From: Rhodospirillaceae bacterium
GTDB lineage: Bacteria > Pseudomonadota > Alphaproteobacteria > Rhodospirillales > UBA2165
DNA length: 64,000 nt
NCBI GenBank assembly: GCA_947467145.1
Contig: CANIGJ010000010.1
Span: 1 to 64,000, forward strand
Direction of reading: 5' to 3'
In this document: piece after piece, positions 50,438 through 57,093 of the stretch
How positions within the stretch are numbered: position 1 is the first letter of the stretch
Layout: the number at the start of each line of letters is the position of its first letter
The notes under the pieces: generated by a model
Told to the model about the DNA's origin: nothing
Database searches by the model: none
What the model saw: the letters and a program-made list of their open reading frames with translations, nothing else
Program-made: the position numbers and the translations under genes

Positions 50438-51463
50438 ATGGCGTATAACGGCACTAAAGTTCTCGACATTCACGCCCACGTCTCGTTCCCCAACAATGGC
50501 GGTAACGTTCTGGCCTCGATGCTCGCCAGCAACACGCCGACCAAGGCGGACCCGCGCAAGGCCGGCGGTCTTCCGGAAGTGGGCATGAGCGAGCAGGCGA
50601 TCACCACGCGCATGAACCGTCACATCGAGCTGATGGACGAAGCCAATATCGACGCGCAGCTCGTCGGTCCGCGCCCCTACATGATGCTGGGCAGCATGCA
50701 GCCGCATATCTTCAAGGCATGGGTTCGTTTCAACAACCACATGATCGCGAAGCAGTGCGAAGTGCATCCGACCCGTTTCGTCGGCGCGGCACAGCTGCCG
50801 CAGAATGCGCATGCTGAAGACCTCAAGCATTGCCTGCCCGAGCTCGAATATTGCCACAAGGAACTGGGCTTCGCCGGCATCTATCTCAGCCCGGATCCGA
50901 CGGGCGATCGCAACTCCCCGGGTATGGACCAGAAATACTGGGACCCGGTCTATGAGTATGCCCAGAAGAACAAGATGGTCATCATCGTGCACGGCACCAA
51001 CTGCAATGACCCGCGCATCGCGACCATCCCGCACAACTACCAGATCGGTTTCGTCTGGGAACAGTACCTGGCGACGCAGCTCCTGTCGCACGGCGACGTG
51101 TTCAAGCGCTTCCCGGAACTGAAGGTCGTCGTCTGCCATTGCGGCGGCGCGCTCGATCGTTTCATCAAGACCGACCATCACTTGGCGCAGAAGGATCTGA
51201 GCAAGAACCTGTACTTCGATACCTGCGCGCTCGATCTCGACTATCTCGAAGCGGCCATCAAGCAGCGTGGCGTCAACAACATGCTGTTCGGCACCGAAAC
51301 CCCGGGTTCGGGTAGCGCGGTGCGTCCGGAAACGGGCCGCCCGTCCGACGATCTCGTTCCGGTCATCTCCAAGATGAGCTTCCTGAGCGAAGCCGATAAG
51401 CTGAAGATCTTCCATGGCAACTCCGCGGAAGTCTGCCCGGCGCTGGCGAAGATCGCCGCCTAA
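50438..51463 (+). CDS. LigJ-like amidohydrolase (4-oxalomesaconate hydratase-like)
   Basis: The 341-residue TIM-barrel metalloprotein has His12 and His14 (LDIHAH), mid His185 (IIVHGTNCN) and Glu287 in FGTETPG, where decarboxylase relatives carry Asp. A Glu at this place is the ligand pattern reported for the LigJ hydratase of protocatechuate 4,5-cleavage, and the segments ELGFAGIYLSPDP and DPVYEYAQKN also resemble LigJ. It likely hydrates a ring-cleavage dicarboxylate. AGGAG (50425-50429) and a strong terminator frame it as monocistronic. Codons are unusually C-ending, hinting at high expression. Confidence 0.8.
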   Translation: MAYNGTKVLDIHAHVSFPNNGGNVLASMLASNTPTKADPRKAGGLPEVGMSEQAITTRMNRHIELMDEANIDAQLVGPRPYMMLGSMQPHIFKAWVRFNNHMIAKQCEVHPTRFVGAAQLPQNAHAEDLKHCLPELEYCHKELGFAGIYLSPDPTGDRNSPGMDQKYWDPVYEYAQKNKMVIIVHGTNCNDPRIATIPHNYQIGFVWEQYLATQLLSHGDVFKRFPELKVVVCHCGGALDRFIKTDHHLAQKDLSKNLYFDTCALDLDYLEAAIKQRGVNNMLFGTETPGSGSAVRPETGRPSDDLVPVISKMSFLSEADKLKIFHGNSAEVCPALAKIAA

Positions 51464-51490
51464 GCTAAATCGCTTTCAAGCGATCCGAAG

Positions 51491-51527
51491 GGCCCGTGCG
51501 GGAAACCGCACGGGCTTTTCTTTTTTA
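51491..51527. terminator. strong terminator with GAAA tetraloop
   Basis: Perfect 10-bp stem GCCCGTGCGG (51492-51501) / CCGCACGGGC (51506-51515), GAAA loop, then TTTTCTTTTTT. It ends the LigJ-like gene; the T tract reaches the stop codon of the convergent esterase gene. Confidence 0.92.
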
Positions 51528-52382
51528 AGGTTTCAGATGTCGGGTGAAGAATTCCGTCAGCGGCGCATAAAGTTGCGGTGACTGTAATTCCTGGGATTCG
51601 ACATAGATAAGCGAGATATCACCGCCGCGCGCTTTATACAGGCGTGTGAAGCGTTCGAGTTCGTTTGCATCTGCCCCGCCACCGCCGGTATCCGGATCGC
51701 GATAGATATGTGCGACGTCCGGCGTGCCCTGCACGATGAAGGCGGGCCATAAATCGAATTTTTCACCACGCTCCAACGCTAGGACGGGGCTGCCTTCGCT
51801 CATCGCGGCGGCGGTTTTCCAATATGTCTCGTGCCGGTCGGGAATATGGATGGCCCATTCAGGCGGATTGGCTGTCTGTTTCGCCTGCACGGCGCGCCGG
51901 TAGCGCGACAGGGGATTGATCACCGGGCCGATCACGCCGACGCACCGCACCTTTGCATCGAATCCGTCGAGCTTGAGGGCCGTGTAGCGCGGATCGTTCG
52001 GGCGTATCGCGGCCAGCACGGCCAGATGCCCGCCGCTGGACGCTCCCGTCAGACCGACGCGGTTGGCATCGAGCCCCAGGTCTTTCGCATGCGCCTTGAG
52101 CCAGCGGATCGCGTAATTGATGTCGGCGAGGGAGGTCGGGTACCCGTCCGGCCCTTGGCGGAAATCTACGGCCGCCGAGGCGATGCCGGCTTGGGCCCAC
52201 ATCTGGTTGCGCATGGCGCAGGACAGGCGGTCGTTGTTGTTCCAAGCCCCGCCATGGGCATCGACGACAACGGGAAACGGGCCGGCGCCGACGGGGCGCG
52301 TCAGGCGCAGCAGCAATGGACGCTCGCCATGGCGGATATATTCGATGTCTTCCGACGTGAAATGTTGCTCGCCGTCCGGCAT
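51525..52382 (-). CDS. alpha/beta-hydrolase (HSL/BD-FAE-like esterase)
   Basis: The start is ATG 52382 (MPDGEQHFTSE), set by AAGGA about 8 nt upstream, giving 285 residues; longer frames read through the divergent cupin region. It has the HGGAW oxyanion hole, nucleophile GASSGGH, and late acid and His positions typical of carboxylesterases (IVQGTPDVAH). It likely hydrolyses an ester or lactone. It is divergent from the cupin at 52453 across 70 bp. Confidence 0.87.
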   Translation of the reverse strand: MPDGEQHFTSEDIEYIRHGERPLLLRLTRPVGAGPFPVVVDAHGGAWNNNDRLSCAMRNQMWAQAGIASAAVDFRQGPDGYPTSLADINYAIRWLKAHAKDLGLDANRVGLTGASSGGHLAVLAAIRPNDPRYTALKLDGFDAKVRCVGVIGPVINPLSRYRRAVQAKQTANPPEWAIHIPDRHETYWKTAAAMSEGSPVLALERGEKFDLWPAFIVQGTPDVAHIYRDPDTGGGGADANELERFTRLYKARGGDISLIYVESQELQSPQLYAPLTEFFTRHLKP

Positions 52383-52452
52383 GAGACTGTCCTTCCCTAT
52401 ATTTGTTGCTACCATCCTAGCAGCGCAATTGCCGTTTAGAGAAGATGCCGCG

Positions 52453-52941
52453 ATGACCCATGACCATTCCCACGGAGCCGACAAGCCGCGCTGGAAGTAT
52501 GACGGCGTACGGGTCATCAAGGGCGATCAGCTCGATCCCAATACCGCACAGACGCCGGGCATGTTCCGCAAGGTGGCGATCGATCACGCCCGCGTGGGGG
52601 CGCAGAAAATCTGGGCGGGAACGGTGGCCATTGCGCCGGATGCCAAGACGGGCGTGCATCATCATGGCGCGCTGGAAAGCGTGATCTTCGTGATCCGCGG
52701 CAAGGCGCGGATGCGCTGGGGCGATCGGCTGGAATTCACCGCCGAGGCCAATGCCGGCGATTTCATCTTTGTGCCGCCGTATGTGCCGCATCAGGAAATC
52801 AACGCGGATCCGGATAACGCCCTCGAATGCGTTCTGGTTCGGTCCGACAACGAGGCGGTGGTCGTCAACATCACCGATGTCGACCCGGTTGAGAAACCGG
52901 AAGCGGTCTATTGGGTCGATCCCATTCACAAGCACCCATAG
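52453..52941 (+). CDS. single-domain cupin with intact His motif
   Basis: The start ATG 52453 (MTHDHSHGADKP) gives 162 residues. Cupin motif 1 is TGVHHHGALESVIFVIRG (H-x-H, Glu present) and motif 2 PPYVPHQEINAD. It should bind a divalent metal; possible roles are dioxygenase, isomerase or ligand sensing. A His-rich N-terminus may add a metal site. No operon partner in the same direction is close: the ROK-like gene follows 77 nt later. Confidence 0.85.
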   Translation: MTHDHSHGADKPRWKYDGVRVIKGDQLDPNTAQTPGMFRKVAIDHARVGAQKIWAGTVAIAPDAKTGVHHHGALESVIFVIRGKARMRWGDRLEFTAEANAGDFIFVPPYVPHQEINADPDNALECVLVRSDNEAVVVNITDVDPVEKPEAVYWVDPIHKHP

Positions 52942-53018
52942 AACCCTGCCGCATTTGACGTCTCCACGCCATAATTGGGCCTGCAACCTTTGTCGTGCCT
53001 CGGGTGTTATTACCCGCG

Positions 53019-54092
53019 ATGCCCGCAAAACCCAAAAAGTCAGACGACAAAATCTCGGTTTCGGCGGTTGCCGAACATGGCGCCGCGGTGCTGCCGGCGG
53101 TGACGGTTGATTCCTATAATGTCGAATTGAAGGATGCCGAAGGCTTCATCGGCGATCGCACGACGAACGGCGCGTTCCGCGACATCCTCGACGATTGGCG
53201 CAAGCGGCTGAAAAAGGTCGATGAGGATCCCCTAGGCGACACGCCCAGCGATGAGTTGAGTAAAAAGGAACTCGATAAGTTCTTGAACTCCGACGATCCG
53301 GAAGTCGCCGGCATGATGCACGAGGCGATTGGCCAGTTCGCGCAGGAACTGTCCGGGGTCATCCGCCGGTTCTTGAAGCTAAAAGATTGGAAGGACACTG
53401 AACGCCTTGTCGTTGGTGGCGGCTTTCGCCGTAGCCAGATCGGCGAGCAGGTCATCGGCCGGACTTCAGTACTGTTGAAGGGTGACGGTATGGATATCGA
53501 TCTCGTGCCGATCGGTCATCATACCGACGAGGCGGCCCTGATCGGCGCCGTTCATCTGGCGCCATCCTGGATTTTCGCGGGTCACGATGGGATTTTGGCC
53601 GTCGATATCGGCGGCACCAACATCCGTGCCGGGATCGTCGAATTCAACCGCAAGACCGACCCTGATCTCGCCAAGACGAGTGTGAAACACGTCGATCTAT
53701 GGCGTCATGCCGACGATGCGCCCAACCGCGAGGCTGCCGTGGAGCGGCTGATCGCGATGTTGAACAAACTCAAGCGCGATGCCGATAAAGCGAAATATCA
53801 CCTGGCGCCGTTCATCGGCATTGCCTGCCCAGGGATCATCAATGCCGATGGCACGATCAAACGTGGTGGCCAAAATCTGCCCGGCAATTGGGAAAGTGCG
53901 AAGTTCAATCTGCCGCGCCGGATCTCGGAGGCGGTCTCCATCGACGACAGGCATCCGACGGCTGTGGTGATGCACAATGATGCCGTGGTGCAGGGGCTGT
54001 GCGAAGTTCCGTTCATGCGCGGAGTTAAACATTGGGGCGTTCTGACGATCGGCACGGGGCTCGGTAACGCGCGCTTCACCAATCGCGAATAA
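53019..54092 (+). CDS. ROK-family protein with circularly permuted motif order
   Basis: The start ATG 53019 gives 357 residues. Sequence motifs of ROK sugar kinases are all visible but in the wrong order. The C-terminal-lobe parts VVGGGF (131-136) and DEAALIGAVHL (170-180) come first, then phosphate-1 DIGGTN (196-201), CPG (270-272), HNDA (319-322) and phosphate-2 GTGLG (345-349) just before the stop. This fits a chain break after the phosphate-2 loop. The N-terminal 90 residues are charged and of unknown fold. It may be a kinase or a regulator; the zinc motif CxCGxxGC is absent. Confidence 0.82.
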   Translation: MPAKPKKSDDKISVSAVAEHGAAVLPAVTVDSYNVELKDAEGFIGDRTTNGAFRDILDDWRKRLKKVDEDPLGDTPSDELSKKELDKFLNSDDPEVAGMMHEAIGQFAQELSGVIRRFLKLKDWKDTERLVVGGGFRRSQIGEQVIGRTSVLLKGDGMDIDLVPIGHHTDEAALIGAVHLAPSWIFAGHDGILAVDIGGTNIRAGIVEFNRKTDPDLAKTSVKHVDLWRHADDAPNREAAVERLIAMLNKLKRDADKAKYHLAPFIGIACPGIINADGTIKRGGQNLPGNWESAKFNLPRRISEAVSIDDRHPTAVVMHNDAVVQGLCEVPFMRGVKHWGVLTIGTGLGNARFTNRE

Positions 54093-54101
54093 AGCCGCAC
54101 A

Positions 54102-54128
54102 ATCCTCCGACAGTTAAAGTGGGAGGAT
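54102..54128 (+). promoter_or_regulatory. hairpin that can mask the ribosome site of the 78-codon gene
   Basis: ATCCTCC (54102-54108) is complementary to GGAGGAT (54122-54128). The latter is the Shine-Dalgarno sequence for GTG 54132, so pairing would hide it. The 13-nt loop is long and the stem has 7 bp, so the effect is uncertain. Confidence 0.4.
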
Positions 54129-54131
54129 ATC

Positions 54132-54368
54132 GTGCAGGATCCAGATTTACCCGATTTGTGGAAAGAGCTGCCGGCGCAGTTGGCCGCGATTGTCTGTGTA
54201 ATCGGTACGACACTGGGGGCCTTGCGGGCCAACGGCATACTGACGTCCGAGGATACGTCGGATATTTTTACCCTGGCCGATCATCTGCTGCCGGAACATG
54301 CGGGTACGCACGGGGCATCGACTTTGGCGGCCATGAAAGCGATTGCCGATCGTGTCGCCCAGAAATGA
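54132..54368 (+). CDS. small protein of unknown function
   Basis: The 78-residue frame starts at GTG 54132 with a very good ribosome site GGGAGGA, 4-5 nt away, so I regard it as real. The protein is mildly acidic with a hydrophobic stretch (LAAIVCVIGTTLGALRANGIL, about 17-37) that may be a buried helix rather than a membrane span. I recognise no family. It follows the ROK-like gene by 39 nt and ends 10 nt before the convergent CheB remnant. Confidence 0.6.
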   Translation: MQDPDLPDLWKELPAQLAAIVCVIGTTLGALRANGILTSEDTSDIFTLADHLLPEHAGTHGASTLAAMKAIADRVAQK

Positions 54369-54378
54369 GTGCGCCCGC

Positions 54379-54826
54379 TTAGGCGCCGACCAAGGTCAAT
54401 AGTTTCGCCGCGATATCCTTGAGCGGCAGGACATCGTGCACGACATTGGCGGCAATCGCGGTGCCGGGCATGCCGAAGACGATCGAACTGGCCTCGTCCT
54501 GGGCGATAACGTGCCCGCCGAATTTATGCAGCGAAAGCAGGCCATCGAGACGCCATCGCGCCCCATGCCCGTCAGAACGACGCCGATCGCCTCCGACCGG
54601 TACACATTGGCGACCGATTGGAATAGATGGCTGGCGGACGGTTTGAACCCTTCCATCGACGGCCATGCTGACATTCGGCGCGCAAGATCCACGCAGCCAG
54701 TCGGCAAAGCCATCGACAAATCCCGGCGTGATGTGCTGCACCACGAGAATGGGCAGCGGGAAGTTGCCCGACAGTTCCGATAAGATGCGATGCAACGCGG
54801 CCGGCCCGCCGCTGGTTGGACCCGGC
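54379..54826 (-). pseudogene. CheB methylesterase catalytic-domain remnant with frameshifts
   Basis: Read from 54826 downward: TSGGPAALHRIL, then ILVVQHITPGFVDGFADWL in one frame; then GFKPSASHLFQSVANVY and VVLTGMGRDG in another; then back to the first for HVIAQDEASSIVFGMPG and VLPLKDIAAKLL. These are the CheB C-terminal domain motifs in order. At least two frameshifts, an internal loss of about 30 residues (the VYIAPD region) and a missing receiver domain mark it as dead. It abuts the DUF35 stop codon. Confidence 0.85.
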
Positions 54827-55206
54827 TAGGCCGGCGTAAAGAACGGGATCGGCGGGCCATTGTCGCTGGGCATGAGCTTCAGCTTTACGCGTTGCCCTAT
54901 CGCCAGCTTGTCGTAATCGCAATCGACCAACGCGCTCAGGATCGTCGGACCGTCGTCGAGCGCGACAAACACCGGCGCGGATGCGATCGCGCCCTTCTGG
55001 CGGACCAGCGAGAACGAATAGATCGTGCCGTTGCCGGATATCGGCAGCCAAGCCACGTTCCGGCTCATGCAGGACGGGCAGAACGGCCGGGCATAATAAA
55101 AGCGGTTATTGCAGTCCTTGCATTCCTGAATCTGGAAGCGTCCTTCGGCGAGCGCATCCCAATAGGGTTTGGCTTCAGGGCGGATTTCGGGGGCTGGGAT
55201 TGCCAT
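54826..55206 (-). CDS. Zn-ribbon/OB-fold (DUF35) subunit, second pair
   Basis: The 126-residue protein has the ribbon CKDCNNRFYYARPFCPSC (four Cys, about 33-50) and OB fold GTIYSFSLVRQ ... VFVALDDGPTILSALVDCD. It starts 4 nt after the thiolase-like gene, so the two are translationally close and likely form one complex. The preserved C-terminus (PIPFFTPA) shows that it is complete despite the CheB scar directly downstream. Confidence 0.88.
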   Translation of the reverse strand: MAIPAPEIRPEAKPYWDALAEGRFQIQECKDCNNRFYYARPFCPSCMSRNVAWLPISGNGTIYSFSLVRQKGAIASAPVFVALDDGPTILSALVDCDYDKLAIGQRVKLKLMPSDNGPPIPFFTPA

Positions 55207-55210
55207 GTCT

Positions 55211-56377
55211 CTATTCCCTTTCGAGGATTACGGTGGCGCCGCAATGGTCGCCGGAGAGGGTTCCGCCCGTGCCGTGGGCGACAACGAAGTTCGGATCCGG
55301 AACCTGGACGGCCGGATGTGCTTCGCCGCGCGATTGGCGGACGGCTTCAAGGATCTTGGTCATGCCGCCGCGATTGCCCGGATGATTGCTGCACAAGCCG
55401 CCGCCGTCCGTATTGAACGGCATCTTGCCGACACCCGAGATTAGGCCGCCATCGGCGACGAATTTGCCGCCTTTGCCTTTCTCGCACAGGCCGATGTCTT
55501 CCAGCTGCATGATGACGGTGATGGTGAAACTGTCGTAGAGCGAGGCGTATTTGATGTCGGACGGTTTGCAGCCCGCTTCTTCGAACGCGCGGGGGCCCGA
55601 ATAACGACCGGCGGACCAAGTTAGATCGACCTTGCCGCCCTCGTTGTGTTTCACGAATTCGGAGGCACCCGCGACCTTCACCAGGGGGCGCTTCAGACTG
55701 CGGGCGATTTCGGGACGTGTGATCACCACGGCGCCGCCGCCATCGGTCACGACGCAGCAATCGAGCCGGTGCAGCGGATCGGCCACCAAGGGTGAATTCA
55801 GCACATCCTCGACCGTGACGACATTGCGCATCAGCGCATGCGGATTGTGCTGGGCATGGTGCGAAGCTGCGACCTTCACCCAGGCCAATTGCTCCGAGGT
55901 CGTGCCGTATTCATACATATGTCGGCGCGCGACCATGGCGTACATGCCAGCCGGGAATGTCCGATATGGGCCGCTGAACGGTGCTTCGGGGGCACCGCGC
56001 GAATCGACGCCGCCGAGGCTGAAGCCCAGGCCTTCGGCGACCTGCGTGTCGCCCATCGTGATCAATGCGACATTGCAGCGCCCGCTGGCGACGGCTTGTG
56101 CGGCATGGTGGACCAGGACGAGATAGGCCGAGCCGCCGGTGTCGGTGCTTTCCACGTAGCGCGGCTTGAGGCCGAGATAATTTGGCACATTCAGGGGCCC
56201 TAGGCCCGGCGCTTCGCTGGCGCAAAAATAGCCGTCTACGTCGCGTGTCGTCAGTCCGGCGTCTTCCAGGGCGCCGATCGCCACATCGGCGTGCAGCTGC
56301 GCGAGCGAGATGCCGTCCGCGCGTCGCGTCGGATGCTCGTAAATGCCGGCGATATAGGCTTGTCCGTTCAAACTCAT
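55211..56377 (-). CDS. thiolase-fold protein of the SCP2/Ltp2 type, second pair
   Basis: The 388-residue thiolase-like protein has SLAQLHADVAIGALEDAGL, DGGGAVVITRPE, and a C-terminal MPFNTDGGGLCSNHPGNRGG. As in the 4664-5794 copy, the segment expected to hold the nucleophilic Cys (STDTGGSAYLVLVHHAAQAV) contains none. With DUF35 it probably works on acyl-CoA aldol or Claisen chemistry. A perfect TATCAGG-N3-CCTGATA palindrome lies 38 bp upstream of its start, downstream of the MarR gene. Confidence 0.85.
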   Translation of the reverse strand: MSLNGQAYIAGIYEHPTRRADGISLAQLHADVAIGALEDAGLTTRDVDGYFCASEAPGLGPLNVPNYLGLKPRYVESTDTGGSAYLVLVHHAAQAVASGRCNVALITMGDTQVAEGLGFSLGGVDSRGAPEAPFSGPYRTFPAGMYAMVARRHMYEYGTTSEQLAWVKVAASHHAQHNPHALMRNVVTVEDVLNSPLVADPLHRLDCCVVTDGGGAVVITRPEIARSLKRPLVKVAGASEFVKHNEGGKVDLTWSAGRYSGPRAFEEAGCKPSDIKYASLYDSFTITVIMQLEDIGLCEKGKGGKFVADGGLISGVGKMPFNTDGGGLCSNHPGNRGGMTKILEAVRQSRGEAHPAVQVPDPNFVVAHGTGGTLSGDHCGATVILERE

Positions 56378-56414
56378 GTGTGCTCCCCGCCCTATGATCC
56401 CGCAAAGGATTCTT

Positions 56415-56431
56415 TATCAGGTATCCTGATA
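56415..56431. promoter_or_regulatory. candidate MarR operator TATCAGG-TAT-CCTGATA
   Basis: A perfect 7+3+7 palindrome sits in the 112-bp gap between the MarR stop and the thiolase-like start. Size and spacing are typical of MarR-family operators, and position suits repression of the thiolase-DUF35 operon. Confidence 0.65.
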
Positions 56432-56489
56432 CTTAGCAGCGTCCGGGAGGGACGGTCAACTGACTGAGATTGGGAAATGGGGGTAGGGG

Positions 56490-57017
56490 CTAGGCCGTCG
56501 CCTTGATGTAGCCCGCCAGGATATCGAGTGCACCATCGAGCACGGCGTACTGATGGGGGGCGAGCTGCTCAACAAGCTCCTGCTGCCGCTCGACGGCCCA
56601 TTTGGAGACTTTCTTCTGGACCCGTTGTCCCCGGGCCGAGATACGAAAACGCGGACTACGCTTGTCGGCCGGATCGTCTGTCCGCAACACCAGCCCTTTT
56701 TCCACGAGTACGGTCACCGCGTGGCTGACCTGGGATTTATAGATCGCGGTTTCGCCTGAAATCGTCGCGATCGTGCACGGCGAATGCCAAGCGAGATAAC
56801 CCAGGACGTACCATTCCGCCGTGGTCATGTCGAAATGTGCGCTCAGGAATTGCTTGGTTTGGCGATCGAGCAGGCGGTGGATGAAGTTAATCCGATAGGA
56901 CAGATTGCTCAGCGCCGGCCAGGGCCCGATCTTCTCGTCACCCACCGAGAGTTCTGTGGACGACGAAAGATTAATCCTCCGACTTTGGTTGGGGCGGCTT
57001 CGTGCGATTCTGTTCAT
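56490..57017 (-). CDS. MarR-family transcriptional regulator
   Basis: The start ATG 57017 gives 175 residues; a TTG 15 nt further up is less likely. The winged-helix core reads LAWHSPCTIATISGETAIYKSQVSHAVTVLVEKGLVLRTDDPADKRSPRFRISARGQ, with the conserved wing Asp-Lys-Arg-Ser. MarR proteins release DNA on binding phenolic or CoA-ester ligands. Target candidates are the dyad at 56415 and TTTGTACAAA at 57068 upstream of its own gene. Confidence 0.9.
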   Translation of the reverse strand: MNRIARSRPNQSRRINLSSSTELSVGDEKIGPWPALSNLSYRINFIHRLLDRQTKQFLSAHFDMTTAEWYVLGYLAWHSPCTIATISGETAIYKSQVSHAVTVLVEKGLVLRTDDPADKRSPRFRISARGQRVQKKVSKWAVERQQELVEQLAPHQYAVLDGALDILAGYIKATA

Positions 57018-57067
57018 CGAGCGGTTGCCCAAAGTGGAGGTTGGCTCAAGCTACTGCTTCTCGACAT

Positions 57068-57077
57068 TTTGTACAAA
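57068..57077. promoter_or_regulatory. TTTGTACAAA palindrome upstream of marR-like gene
   Basis: A perfect 10-bp palindrome lies 51 bp upstream of the MarR start and 17 bp after the stop of the preceding thiamine-diphosphate enzyme gene. It could be an autoregulatory site or part of a promoter; it does not resemble the 56415 dyad. Confidence 0.35.
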
Positions 57078-57093
57078 TACCCGACGACGACAT

